Assembly: GCA_022264855.1 (NCBI GenBank) | Contig: JABYQU010000057.1 | Span: forward strand, 159,594-223,593 | Source: Lenzites betulinus | Taxonomy: Eukaryota; Basidiomycota; Agaricomycetes; Polyporales; Polyporaceae | DNA: 64,000 bases | Direction: 5' to 3' | In this document: one piece after another, positions 46,385 through 58,991 of the stretch | Layout of the letters: each line of letters opens with the position of its first letter | Position numbering within the stretch: the first letter of the stretch is position 1 | Position numbers and translations under genes: made by a program | Notes under the pieces: generated by a model | Database searches by the model: none | What the model saw: the letters and a program-made list of their open reading frames with translations, nothing else | Told to the model about the DNA's origin: nothing

Positions 46385-48275
46385 TTAAGGGAGAATCTCG
46401 TGGTATGTGACGTTCCTCGTCATCGCCTGGCCCGGACGCACGCGCACCTTCGCATGGCTCCGATGGCGGATCCGCGACAACGCCGTATAGAGCTGGCCGT
46501 GGCTGAACACCGGCCGAACTAAGTCGACGCCCACCACATCGAGCGTGAGGCCCTGGCAGCTGTTGAACGTCGTCGCATACGCCGGCGCGAGCGGGAACTG
46601 GCGGCGGACGAGCGTGTGCCCGGACTCGAGCGCGGTCGTGAACGGGATGCGCGACACGAGCACGTCCTCCGCGTCGACCGCGCTCACGCCCGCGACGCCG
46701 CGCAGGATGCGCACAGTGACGATGCGTTTCCCGACGTGCACGACGACGACGCGCGTGTTTTTCACGAGCCCGCGGTCCGGCGCGAAGTTGCACATCAAGC
46801 GGTACACGCCGTGCACCTTCACCTGCAGCGCGTGCGCTGGGATACCGGGGTGCGCATCGCGTCGTGCAGCGTCGAGCACCAGCTCCGGGTCCGTCCCATC
46901 GTCCTCCGCACCGTCCTCTGCAGGTTGGAGGCTATCTGCGGCATGGAACGTGCGGTGGTAGCCGTCGATCCGCGAGAGGATCTCGTCGTTGTAGTCGTCG
47001 ACCTGGCCGTTCGTGGGCGCGAGAATCGCCCGCTTGAGGCAGAGGGCGGGGTCCTGCAGCACGTCGGGCGGGTAGACGAACTCTATGAGGTCGTTCCGGT
47101 TGTGCACCTTCTGGAGGAGGTCGAGCGGGACGTGCGGCCCTGCGCCGTCGCCAACAAGGTCCACAAAGTCCGCGTACGAGAGGTCTGCAGCGTTACGGAT
47201 CGGCTGGTGTAGCCGGCGCACGCTAAATTGGTCCCACAGCGGAGACGAGATGATCGAGGCAGCCACGACGTCGCGCGTGCCGTGGCGGACGATCGGGCAC
47301 GTCTGCCTGAAATCCCCGAGGAGGACCACGACTTTGCCGCCCCAAGGCAGGTTGTTCCGCATCACGCGTCGGCAGGTTTCCTCCACGCAGGCCAACACTG
47401 CGCTTTTGGCCATCGGTGCCTCGTCCCAGATGATGACGGACGCCTCGCGAATGAGCTCGCCTCGCGGGTCATGAGGCTCTATTGGGGACACCAGCTTCTC
47501 GTTTTCTTCGCCTATTGGCACCTATAGACGCGTCAGGACGCGTGGCGAAACTCGACAAACTCGAACCCACCTTGAAAACAGAATGCGTAGTCTTGCCCCC
47601 AGGGTATAGCTGCGCGGCAAACGCAGAGGTAGCGGTCGGAAGCACTATGCGGCCCGCAGAACGCAGCTCGTTGCAGATCGCGTTTACCAGGAACGTCTTC
47701 CCTCTCCCTGCCTTGCCGTCCACGAACGCGCGAAAGGGACGCCTGTGCGCGACCGCGTCCATGATCTCCGTGTATATCTGGTACTGCTCCGAGTTGAGCT
47801 TGGAGACCGCGGCGGCGGACCGTGCGGCAAGTACGTTCGCGTCTGGCTGCCACTTCTCCATCTCCACCTCGACCTCGCGACTGTGGAAGGAGGGCTCGGG
47901 GAGGCCGTAGAACGCGAGCGACTTGCCGTGTTCCGCCAACGCCCGCTGAATCTCCTGCAGCGTTTCATTCACCCCGATGTTCACGTTGCCGCTCTCGACG
48001 ACGAAGTCGTGGGCGAGCGCGTCTTGGAATGTGTTCCAGATGGCGATAGTGGAGGGCACGTTATCGTTGACCAGGAGGTGCACGAAGAACAGGCGGAGTT
48101 GATGGGGTGTCTTCAGGTTCTGCACGGCTTCCGCGAGGGCGTGCTCGGCTTTATGACCGCAGACAGCGAACGAGGGGATGCGCTTGGATGGTCCAGGGAC
48201 ATTCCTGGGCTGGGCGGGAACTGGGGAGCAATGACGCTTGTACAGGTCTACGATCCTCGCCAGCGGGGTATTGGG
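46385..48275 (-). pseudogene. Helitron-type Pif1-family helicase, 5'-truncated
   Basis: The minus-strand frame opens after a stop at 48278-48276. Its first residues (LARIVDLYKRHC, KRIPSFAVCGHKAEHALAE, TPHQLRLFFVHLL) match the segment just before the helicase core of Helitron Rep/Hel proteins. The core follows: Walker A in GKAGRGKTFLV, Walker B in VIIWDEAPM, GDFRQTCPIV, and the C-terminal FNSCQGLTLDVVGVDL and HGQLYTALSRI. It ends naturally at VTYHEILP. One short intron (about 47524-47572) splits AHSVFK-type and PIGEE segments. The HUH Rep nuclease domain that should precede it is missing, so this is probably an orphan fragment, though the remaining reading frame is intact. A host PIF1 gene is less likely because of the N-terminal segment. 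Confidence 0.8.
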
Positions 48276-51009
48276 TCAGTGAACGCATGAGGGCGAGTAA
48301 CATAGACGTACGGGCACAGGGGTGAGCGTTCTGCAGTGGAATAGTCTATAATATTTCCTGCAGCGCATTCCCCCATATTCGACTCCGCAGAGATAGTGCA
48401 AAATGGCAAAATGAACGAGGACACACCGGCAGCACGCTTAGTCCCAGGCGCTCAAGTGCTACTACGCCGGATTTGGGAGGAGAGAGCCATTTCGGCGATT
48501 TCCGCAAAACGGGACACTTACGCTCGCAAACACCGTCTACTAGTACGCAGCCCTACGCAGCCAGTATCACTACTGCTACGCGCGCCGCACACCCTTTCAT
48601 TATAATACAGCTCTAGCAATCCCCAACGCAGAGGAAAATTCATCATCGCTGCGAGGAATCAGCGGTGGGAAAATCAATAGATTAATCCACTCCAGTAACT
48701 CAGGAAGACCGCGACCCGGGATGTAGTCACTGCGTGAAGTGCAAAAATCGGACCCTTCTGCGACGCGGGCGAACAAGGGATTGAGCGGATATCCTAGAAT
48801 GTAGCACATGTAGACTTACTGTATCACTCTAGGATATAGCCAGTAGAGCAAATCGATGCCACCCCTTTCTACTCGTGGTCGCAAAACTGGTGTATGCGGG
48901 CGCACGTTGAATCGCGCGCGTGTGTAGATCACCTGATCATCACAGATATCCCGGCTAATAAGGCTGCCGTAGTACCCCCGTTTGGCAGCCTAACTAGCCC
49001 GGTAGGCCGTGGGCCCACATACTGCCAGTAGCACGGCCAAACGGCCTGTTCCCTTCCCTTGTAGAGTAATAAACAACGCTGCCTATATGAGGCTCTATGT
49101 CGGAATCCAAGATAACATTAGATAACGCGATCTCTGTGATCTCTACTGATTAGATAGATCAAACGGGCGTTGAGTACGTCCCGCCCCATCAAGCGCGCCC
49201 GGCATCTTCCCGCCGCCGGCGCTCCCCCGCCCCGCGACGCCCGCACCGCGTTGCCCGCCGTTCCCGACAGCGCCGACGCTGTTCCCCCTCCCCTCCCCCG
49301 TATGTTGTTCGTTTCCTTCCGTTCTTCTTTGTATGGGCTGATATACTACACCGGTAGCGCATGGTATAGCTCAATCACTGATACATTCCACAGATACAGT
49401 GTGGCGGCGCGCTCGCTCAAACAGGAAGGGCGCGCGCGCCTTATGTCAGCCCCGCCTCGGCACGGACACACCCAGGCGGGCGCTCAAGCGCTACCCGCCC
49501 GCCACCACCCCGCCGTCAAAGGCTCCGGCAGTCCCCGGCACGTGGTTGCTCACCGCTCCCGACGCTCCCGACACTGTCCCCCCTCCCCGGTAAGTCCCCC
49601 GCCGCCCGCCGCCCAATAATGCTGACCCGTGTGCGCACATGTCAGCACACCAGGCGTGTCCTCGCGCGCTCAGTTCCCACCCGCCGCCAGGTTCGCGCGC
49701 TCAGTGCCCGCCCGCCGCCAAGTTCGCGCGCTCAAGCACTCACTGCCCGCCAAGCTCCCGGCACGCAGTCGCCGACGCTCCCGACGCTGTCCCCCACCCC
49801 TCTGTTCTTCAATGCTCACACGCACGCAGGCGCATGTCAGCCGCGCTCGATATGCACACCGCGCGGACGCTCGCCCGCTCACTCCCTGCCCCGCTGCCAA
49901 GTGCGCCCATCAGCCGTCCATGGGACGCGCTCACCCCGCCAAGCTTGCACACTCGCGCTCCACCCCAAATCCTCACGCCGGCAACTCCGGCAACTCCCCG
50001 CCGCCAACACGCGCTCGTTGTCGCCGACGCCCTCGTCGCTGTCGCCTCCCTCCCCCAACAGCAAGAGCAGACTGGCTTACGCTAACTCCGCGTCGCCCCA
50101 ACGTCGCCTCCTCGGCACCTGGTCTCGCCGCGCCGCCCCAGGTGCTCAGGCCCGCCACGTAAAGTCCTCGCGCCGCCAACTCGCCGCCGCTAATACGCGC
50201 TCGCCGTCGTCGATCGCGTCGACACCCGCCTCCCTCCCCCATCATGAAGAGCAGGCCGCCGCCGCCCGCGGTCGCTCGCCGTCACCGCCTCAGGCCCTGT
50301 GCTCAATTGCAGGAGTAACAATGTATCAGTGTAAGTTTAGCGTCCATACACTGTCCCGCATGACTGATGATTTCACCCGCAATGACGTAGGCGTTGAGTA
50401 TGCAAGGCACCAACGGCACATTTGATGGCGCCGCCCCCGGCGCTCAGTTCCACCACGCCACCAAGTCCTTGCGCCGGCAAGTCCCCTCGGCTCACTGACA
50501 TGTGGTTGCTCGCCGTCGCCGACAGCGGGCCCGACGCTGTCCCTCCCCTGACAAGCAGAGCAGAGAACACCGGTCTTATTGCAGCCCCGCGTCGCCATAA
50601 CGTCGCCACGAGCACCAGCGGGGCAGCGTTGCAGCGCTTGGTATCACCGCGCCCCCACACATGTAGTCACCCGCCGCAGGCGCTTACTGATACATGTGAT
50701 GTAAATTAGCGCCGCACGATAGGACTGATCTTTGTGACCCGTGTGCTTTGCTACATGCCCGCCCGCAGAATGTTTAATTGATTCATGATGCTTATTTCCT
50801 TCATACACACCCTCAATGTGAAGCTAGCTTCCCTTGCTAATTAATGCCTGAAGCTCCAGACACCAAAAGATGTAGACGCCCGCAGGCCATCAAAGCGCGC
50901 GGGGGGTTAATCAGTTCCCACGCCTATCATCCATCTCCTCCGCCTCGTTCCTCTACTGCCAACGCTGCCTCTGCTTTCTCCTACCTCCTGACTATCTGGG
51001 TGCTCATCT
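48276..51009. other. Gene-free stretch with GC-rich imperfect repeats
   Basis: Left of about 49.15 kb the DNA is AT-balanced and holds a 9 bp perfect inverted repeat (TATCCTAGA at 48790-48798, TCTAGGATA at 48828-48836). From about 49170 to 50650 it is C-rich on the plus strand and built of imperfect copies around CCGACGCT(CCCGACGCT)GTCCCC, separated by CGCTCA and CCCGCCGCCAAG motifs. No protein is supportable. It may be the untranslated 5' part of the KDZ element. Confidence 0.5.
49170..50650. repeat. Degenerate GC-rich repeat array
   Basis: Recurring cores at about 49260, 49560, 49770, 50030 and 50515 share GCCGACGCTnnCGACGCTGTCCC-like sequence followed by a run of C/T. Spacing is irregular (about 200-480 bp). 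Confidence 0.5.
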
Positions 51010-54000
51010 ATGGGGAACAAAAGACGCAGGGCGACTCGTGCCGTGCGCGTAGTGGGTCCCGCACCGCTTGGCGATACCAATGACGAAGAAGGGCCGCCTC
51101 GCAAAAGCTTTCGCAAGCAAGTAATGCGCACGGACGCGATTGTTCAAGACAAGGCACACCTAAGTCGAGAATTCGACGCTAACATTAATGGTATGTCGAT
51201 AGACATGATTATTGAGTTTAGGAGCTAGCTGATTACCGTTGGTAAGGGCTTGATGATCATACGGTACGTGCCATTGCCGCGATGCGGGGCGAAGAACCTC
51301 CGCCTTTGGCGGATGACAATGGCCACAATGTTTTCGATCCAAGCGACGCGACTGCTATGGATGATGGTGAAGAAGATTGGGAGGACATGGAGGATGGTGT
51401 AGAGATGGATGACGAGCTTGTCCAGGAGTTTATCCGGTTCAGGTATGTCTACGATTATTTTGATCCTCCATAGCATTCGCTGACGGTCCGTTACAGCAAA
51501 CCCTACCGTAAAGCGAGAGACGGCCGATCCTGGAGACAACGTACTGAGAGGCTGGCTGCTCACTGGGCGTTACTCATGCCGTCGCTTGTCAATGGGTACT
51601 TAGCCTGGCGTCACCCTAGCCCTGCCGCCCCAGTGGGGTCTACAAGTGTGTCGGCCATGCCGCCCTCAGGCAGCCTCACCGTCCCCGTCGATGGGGAAAG
51701 CCCTGCCTCGGCAGTTGCATCGTGTGCTGCACAGGGCTCTGATGCTGCTGCACAACCAGCCTCCTCTTCGTTGTCCCAGTCTGCTCCTCACACACCCCAA
51801 GTAGCCCATGAGTATGATATAGAAATGAAGGTATACGACGTATATAAGCTCGTGCCAACCGTCTCCGTCTCCCTCGCGACTGCAACCACCGTGGGAGAAG
51901 CCCTTATTTTAGAAGGGTATCTTGTTGTATCCCCCGTCAAGCCCTCCTACGCCGTTTCGTTGCAAACGCTCGAGCTCCTTCGATGTATACGTCTATTCAA
52001 GCCATCGTTCAGTATTGAAGCATTTGCAAAGCTTGTCTGCTATTATTACTGTGTGAGCCCAACGCTAACCAGGAATAAATACATCATATCTCATTCCGCC
52101 TTCCCCACCGTCCTAACCTCAGATTCCATATCGCCGCCAAGTGCGGAACGCCCTCTCCGACGTGTTTGATATCTACCTTGCTATCCTCCGTGCGGTGGAC
52201 AAACGCGTGCGCAGTGTGCTCGGCCATGACACGCCTAACTGGCGAGTGTGCAATGCCTGCCCGGCGTGTTCCTACAAGGTATCATGAAGAGAATACATTA
52301 TCACTTGAATATACGCTGATAGTCTTGTAGCTTCACAGAGAGCCCGAAACCATCTTTTCTCGGATGTATTGCATGGATGGGAATAACTCCCTCAAGCGCA
52401 TGCGCCCGCTCGGAGGGCGCCAAGCCGGCGACACACGCGTTTTCGAGGACAGCGACTACTTCCTACCACAAGCCTTCGTCGATACGTTTGCAAATGAAGT
52501 ATCACGCCAACCGCGTGGAGGGCGCAGGGAATCTGCCCAGGAGGAACAACGTACAGAACCCTCTGCCATTGTTGACGACAGCTCCGACGCTCCGGTGAGT
52601 ACTGGAATTGCTTCGCCAAGTGTGATAGTACCAGTGCTGAGTTGATCGCAATCCTATTATCCAGATCAACGCCACCCCCTCTTCTTCGACATCAGTGCCC
52701 GATCAATCTCGCGATCACGACCCAGAAACACCCGTGAACGATCCGGCATTTCCACTCCCCGCGGACTCGGACCTACCTCCAGATGAAGGCCTTCCCGATA
52801 ATACGGAGGGCGACCCTACGGATGGCGATAGAGGCGTGGAGTCCTCATGTACGAAAAACTGGAAAGCTGCGCAAGCCGACGAGAAGAAGCGGGCTTGGGA
52901 TGTCTTCGAAGAAACCGGGGTGTTTGCGAGCGCGTGCAGGCATGGCTTCATTCTGTGGGTGATCGACATGATTCGGAGCGGAGAGCTGTAAGATTCCAGA
53001 TAAGCATCGATCACCCCGATCACTGCTAATTCCCCATACCCCATACCCCGCAGCGCTCGCTATCCCCTCGCCACAATAGCGAAAGTAATCGAGGTCCTCG
53101 ACGAGCGTTCTCTGGGAGGATACGACGTTGGCTGCTCGCTCATAGGGACGATCGAACGCAGCTCACTGGGGCGACGTTTTGCAGAAAGACAGTCTCGTCT
53201 CTGCGTGAATGCGTTTCACGGATACTCGCACGAGTACTCGTGCCAGGTCCAGCATCATCCCACCTACATCAGAGGTACGGGACTCGAGGACCTCGAGACA
53301 ATGGAGCGCATCTTCAGCGCATCTAACCACCTCGCTCCCGTCATCCGTTACGCGACCGCATACCGCCGCCGTGTGTTCATTGATCTGTTCTATCAGCAAT
53401 GGGACGCAGAGAAGTATCTGAACCTCGGCAAGATGCTGTACGAGAACTATCGTCAGGCTCTCGCTATCATCAACGAGCTGGAACCAGTGGTCTCCGGCGC
53501 AATGGCGGCCCTCAATCTCACGCCCGAAGACCTCGAGCGTTTCGCGGCGGAGGAGCGAGTGTACCTGAGCACGCTTGGCAAGGAGACGAGCGAAGACATT
53601 CATCAAATTGCCTATGTCGAGAAGCTGCAAGAGCTTCGTTCTGTTGTGTGAGTATCGCATGTTATCGTACAAGCTGGATGCCTCATATATTTACGACATA
53701 ACTACTAGCACACAGCTCGCCAAGACGAACCGACAGTTCCTGGCTGCAGGGCCACCTCAGGTCACATTCCTGCTGCCTCATTCCGGGCCCACGGATTACG
53801 ATGCCGAGCTCTCGAAGACACGCAAGATCGAGACTGCACGGCGATACCTTAATGAGCGACGGAAAACCCTGGTACTCGAAGTCGCTGACCTTGAGATTCA
53901 CCTGGGCATCAAGACGACTTGGCAACCTAGCGACAGCGACTATATCCGCGTTGCGGGTTACATCTCAACCCGGCGATATCAGCGCGCGTTAGCAAACTTG

Positions 54001-54803
54001 CAGCGGCTTGTAGTGCAGCGGCTCTTCGAGCTTCATAAGATGAATCTGGCCCGCACAGGTACCTGCTTCGAAACGTCTCACCTGTTGATGTTACTGATGT
54101 GTCTCAAGGTTACAGGATGCGCCGGAACATTGCGAAGAACATGCAAACGCGCTCCCGGGCAATCCGAAATGCCATTGCTACATATAATGCCGCCGCTGCC
54201 GCCCTAGATCCGCCACGCCCCAAACTCGAATGGGATTCAATTTCCCACTATGAGCTTCTCGAAGAGTTCGAGCTCCTCAGCGAGACGCGCGCTGATATCC
54301 GCGAGAAGCCATGGTCGCAACCCGCCGTGCGCGAAACACTGCGCCTCGCGCGTCGCCTTGCCCGCGCTCGTGAGGAGATCATCCAAGTTCACACTGAAGC
54401 GCGCCGGGTGCATACCCATATTTGCGACGAAAACGCAAGCTTCGTTGTGGTCCTGCAGCAGCTGTCTGACTCAAAGAGTCCTGTTCACGGCGCTCTGCTC
54501 GAGTACACTACGAGGCGTCGCGCGGCGAATGCCCACCTGCTGGCTCAGCTGAAGAAGCTCCATAAGCTGCCCGCCTTCTCAGGTGATCGGACGCCAGGCA
54601 CGCGCATCGGCATGTCGCCTTCTTCAACACCAATCAGTGGCCGGCTTCCTCAAACCTCCATGGTCACGGAAGAGGATGGCTGGGAGGACGAAGATGACGA
54701 CGACGACGATGTTGAAGTGTTCGAAGACGAGGAGGTGCAAGGTCAGGTCACCGCGCTAGCAGAGTTTATGGGTGGACTCAGTAGTTCATCCGAGAGTCAA
54801 TAG
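51010..54803 (+). CDS. KDZ (Kyakuja-Dileera-Zisupton) transposase, CxC1 type, intact
   Basis: Nine exons join in frame to 1104 residues: 51010-51190, 51247-51442, 51497-52052, 52123-52278, 52331-52594, 52665-52987, 53054-53647, 53709-54058, 54109-54803. An N-terminal basic and acidic region is followed by the CxC1-like module (WRQRTERLAAHWALLMPSLV, then SPVKPSYAVSLQTLELLRCI). A zinc knuckle CNACPAC precedes the RNase H-fold catalytic core. Its acidic residues sit in MDGNNSLKRM, GYDVGCS and GLEDLETMER. CVNAFHGYSHEYSCQ and a long helical tail with an Asp/Glu run complete it. KDZ enzymes are cut-and-paste transposases expanded in basidiomycetes. All motifs and splice frames are intact, so this copy may be active. 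I could not find its terminal inverted repeats. Confidence 0.93.
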
Positions 54804-55472
54804 TACACTACTGCTCGTCTGCCTTTCGAGAGTACATTTAATTCTGTTGTATGTGTGACAAACAGCGTTCAATTAGTAGGTTGATGTATGGTAAGAATAT
54901 GTTCCGCAAGACGGAGTGGCCTCATGTATCATTGGCGCGCCGGCGTACCGATGCACAGCTGTAGTGGCGCATGTATCAACATACAGACCCGTTCGCTGGT
55001 ATTTCGAAGTGGTATAAAATATTGTGCTAACTAGGGCTCTTAAGCAACATACTAGACATCGTATACGGAGCCAAGATATATAAAACTGTTGCCCTTGCGT
55101 GAGCATACGAGTTTGGAGACTGAGTCCGGGGTTAGTACGGCAGCAATTATGGCGCTGCACAATTCAGTTTGGAGGCGCGCGCTCACTCGAAGCGTGTCTT
55201 CTCGTTCTCACACACGTCTCCCATCGAGCGTTGGCGAACCTTATTCGTGCTTGACTACCTCCCGCCACGTCGACAATGTGCTCTGCCTATTTTCCGCGGT
55301 GCGTCCCTGTCGTCTACATCGGCGAACATACATGTCAAGGCTCAGCAGTGGTGGCCATCCAGTCGAGCGCCCGTGTGTGCCGCGGGGTCACCCAGCTATC
55401 TGATTCAACCTCCCTCGCTGTCGACCACCACAGGCTTTTACGACCCAAGGCCCGCCCGTCCTCACCATCCCG
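54804..55472. other. Spacer between KDZ and RNase H1-N-like genes
   Basis: About 670 bp with no supportable gene. The KDZ 3' UTR and possibly the element end lie here, but no inverted repeat matching the left side was recognised. Confidence 0.4.
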
Positions 55473-56880
55473 ATGACAACTACTCAAGACAATTCACATA
55501 CTGACTACTATGTCGTTCTAGATCACAACGGCGACGAGGGGATATTCATTGGCGCACGGTCGGTGATTCTACTCACACGTTAACGTCGTTTATCTCACCG
55601 CCCTTCTCTCAGCCCGCCCAATGTTGCTGTCAGGAGGCACAATGACCTCCTCCCTATCGTCGTGGCAACACATAGCTGGCGCGAGGCAACTAAGATCAAT
55701 GGGCTGAACACAGAGATCGTCGCTCATCTCTCGGATCCTGTCGACGCCCACCACTTCAAGGAGCTCATCCTGGCCTCGCCGACGGTTCGTTCGGTTTTCG
55801 CCAACGCCATCAACCAGCCCATCTACGCTCTGAGAGTGGCCAGAGAGACTGGTATATATCTAGGCTACAACTGGTATGCTGTCTATTCCATCCCTTGTGT
55901 GGTATGCTCACGGATATGCTCCCGCTGTCAGGACACACAACTTAAAGCCATTGGTCTTACGTTTCCGCGGGGCGACGTACAAGAAGTTCAACGCCTTCGA
56001 GGAGGCCCTGCTGTGGATGCTGTATAAGAACACCGACCACGTCCCGTTCACTAACCCCGCGTCTGTGCCGCCGCCGCCGCCGTACACTCCTGCCCCCATC
56101 GCAAATGTCCAGCCCGCCTCGGACGCCGGCGTTGCAGTGCTCCCGCCCACCGTAGATCCGGTGTCTTCTGGAGGCAGGAATGCCGAGGCCATACCCTCCG
56201 CCGCGGCGCCGCCGACGCCTGAAGTCGCCATGTCTCCGATGCCGGCCCTGTACCATGCTGGAGCTCCCGCGGCTCCCTCGATCACTCTCGAAGGACCCGC
56301 AACGCAAGCTCCCCTTCCGGAGGCCGTCTCCTCGCTGGCCGAATCGCTCGCATCCGGGCTGGCTATCGACGACGCCGACTCGTTTGGCCGCAACGTGGAC
56401 GAGGTGTCCCTGCTCGTCGGGCCTCTCAGTACAGGCGGTAGTGCGGCGACCATACCGCCTGCAGATACTTTCGCCCGTGTTTCCATCGAGGCCACTGTCC
56501 CGGCAGCTCGGTCGTCCCGTGGTGTGTATCATTACTCATCTCCTAGACAATGGGCTGATTTGTTTACAGCTATCGATGACCATGAGGCGGCCGCCAATCG
56601 GCCCCACGCTGCAATCGTCGATCATCTTCGGCGGGTCATCCGTCCAGTGCCGCCTCCGCAAGAGATGCCCGTCATTGTAGACATGGGTAACGAAGTTAAG
56701 GTGTGGATCCGTGCTCACCGCATCCCGGTCGAGTTGCAGCTCTATCTCCTACAGGCGTACATTTGGGCGGAGGATGTTAGGGAGTTCGTGGCTACCACCG
56801 GGCGGCCTCCTCTGGAGCTCCCCGTCATCGACGCTGAGCACGTTTGGGGCTTGATAAGCACACAGGTGGCGCTCTTGTAA
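55473..56880 (+). CDS. RNase H1 N-terminal/viroplasmin-like domain protein
   Basis: Three exons (55473-55558, 55613-55873, 55932-56880) give 431 residues. The first exon encodes YYVVLDHNGDEGIFIG and later RETGIYLGYNW joins across an intron to VLRFRGATYKKFNAFEEAL. These are the two-strand and KkF-type pieces of the small nucleic-acid-binding fold found at the N-terminus of RNase HI and in caulimovirus viroplasmin. No RNase H catalytic domain follows. Instead there is a long Pro/Ala/Ser-rich linker (five consecutive Pro at about residue 150) and a helical C-terminal region (PVELQLYLLQAYIWAEDV). Proteins of this sort are multi-copy in Agaricomycetes and of unknown function. Its location just downstream of the KDZ gene on the same strand is noted, but a link is inference. 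Confidence 0.72.
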
Positions 56881-57131
56881 CCTTAGCCGTGCTGCCCAGG
56901 GGTTGTATGTGCGATATGCGCGTGCTACGTGCCGCTCGGAATATTGTTTTGAGTCTGTAGTTTGATTGGAACATGCGCCCCGATCACTTAGGAAATTCGA
57001 GCAACCGCTGCGACGAAATGCGACGAACTTCAAGGGGAGTCGACCGGTCAGTGCCTTACTGATGGTCAACCTGTCGCAGGGGGCCCCCGTCGCTCCTCTT
57101 CCAACCTACTCGCTGCCATTCCTTGTCGACC

Positions 57132-58991
57132 ATGGTACTCGTCCGCGGTGGAGAGGGCCTGCAACGCCTTCTTAACCACAAGCGCGCGTCGACCAGAACA
57201 CGGGGCAAGAGTCGTTACCGCTCCAAGAAGAAGGGGATCATTCTCACCCCCACGCAAAAGGCGCAGCTAAAACTCCAGAGACAGGACCGCAACGTCGCGC
57301 TCAACACAGCACTCAAGGAAGCGCGTAACGCAGTCTGGGAGGCCGCGAAGAAGATGCGCGCGGACTTTCAGACGCACACCACCGAACACTACTACCACCT
57401 TATCATGCAGACATCCCGTGTCGCATCGACCAAGCGTCGACCCAGTCGCTGGAACGCCTATATTCACAAGGAAGTGGGGAACATGAATGCTAGTACGTGC
57501 ATGCTATCGTCGTCACTGCCCATCTCTGCTGACTTCTTCATAGACCTCGCGGACAATGAGGAACGCAAGCGGGTGTCCGACGAGGACGTTATTCAGCAGT
57601 TATCCACGCAATGGAACGCTATAAGTAAGGAAGAGCAGATCGCTGCCACGGACAACGTGCTAGAGGAGCTAAAAGAGCGCAACGAGAATCTCAAGAAAGG
57701 CACCCATACCGTCGCAATCCAAGCGTTCCACGACGCGCGCGCGACGGTGGAGTCACTCGAAAAAGAGGTGAGTTCCGCGCCCTTCCGCTAGTGTATGTAA
57801 CTGACGCACATCCACAAGCTGGAGCACCTACATGCACGCACTGGCATTGAAGCGCTGCTGTTCATCACACGATCTACGACTTCGTCTTACGTCCAGCCCT
57901 TCGCGTTCCACACAAGTGGCCGGCTGGCTGAGTTTGTCCATGCTCTAACGAACAGCAACATGTCCGAGTTCGCCCTCAAGATGGAAGGATATTGCCTCTC
58001 CGGCATCCAAGGTAAATTCCATTTTCCATGACCGTCGCTGCCACCATGCTGATATCTCGTATTCAGGTGTCGCCAACAATTATGTACAAGGTCTTGTCGC
58101 TCTGAAGAAGGACGCCGCGTCGCTCATCAACCAGAAATTTCGTAAGTGCATGTCCCCATTCAACGCCGAACAGATCTCTCACCACGTGTTTGTATAGAGG
58201 ACGTGTGCGTGCGCGCGCCGACTGCCCGGTTGTACTACGTCAACTTCGAGAAGCGGATCACCGAACGCTTCGGCGTAGTCATCGAGAACTGGCCCTTGAA
58301 GAGGTTCTGCTCCCCCGGCGACATCTGTTCCCGCCCCGAGCTCGATGTGCTCATTTCCAGCTGGACGTCAGGATCGGCCCGCTTCCGCTCGATGTCTGAT
58401 TCCGAGTGGGAGGCATGGAAGGTCTCCGTGCGTCAGAGAGAGAGCGGGGTGGCGCCGCCTGAGGAAGGAGGTGTCCACGACGTGACCGAGGAGGCTCGTG
58501 TGGGCAATGGCAGTGTTTCGAACGGCGCTGAGGCCGTGGATGGTGAGTTCCTCTATCCTCGATGCACAACATATGTCTGACATCTGATTGAACTATCTAC
58601 AGCTAACCTCAACACGCCTCCCTCCGCTAGTGGACCGCCGCCTCCTTCCGCTAGTGGACCACCGCCTCCCTCCGCTGGCCCGCAGACGTCTGCCTCGCCG
58701 ACCGCCACTCCGATTGCGCCCACCTCCACCATACTCGTGCCGCCGGCTCCTCCTGCGACGGTACCCGTGGAATCGGCCAGCAAGCGCAAGCGTGCTCGAC
58801 AAGAGATAAGTTTCGTCAATGTCAGTGTCGTCACCGGCCCCGATGGGAGTGCCGTCACAGTCGCCAAGAGAGCGCGGAAGAACCGCGAGGGTACAAACCC
58901 CTCGACGACGACCCCTACTGGTTCTGGAGACTCAACGACCACCGGCGGAGTCTCCACGCAGGACGGGAATCAAGCAAAGAAGACGCGTTGA
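57132..58991 (+). CDS. HMG-box-like basidiomycete protein
   Basis: Six exons (57132-57492, 57544-57767, 57819-58011, 58067-58141, 58198-58542, 58603-58991) join in frame to 528 residues. A basic N-terminus (residues 10-45, rich in Arg and Lys) precedes a coiled helix. Residues about 98-165 look like a divergent HMG box: KRRPSRWNAYIHKEV, then VIQQLSTQWNAISKEEQ and a following Lys/Glu helix, with an intron in the middle. The next domain includes FALKMEGYCLSGIQGV and YYVNFEKRITERFGVVIENWPL, a block typical of multi-copy basidiomycete proteins. The tail is Pro/Ser-rich with a PPPPSAS repeat and two basic clusters (SKRKRAR, KRARK) that could be nuclear signals. A DNA-binding role is plausible; function is unknown. 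Start chosen at ATG 57132. Confidence 0.75.

Noticed and set aside
48790..48836. 9 bp inverted repeat as the KDZ terminal repeat
   Set aside because: Both halves lie on the same side of the gene 29 bp apart, so they form a local hairpin and cannot be the two ends of the element.
49170..49619. Open frames in the GC-rich repeat array before the KDZ gene
   Set aside because: Ala/Pro/Arg-rich translations open in several frames at once, with no domain or splice structure.
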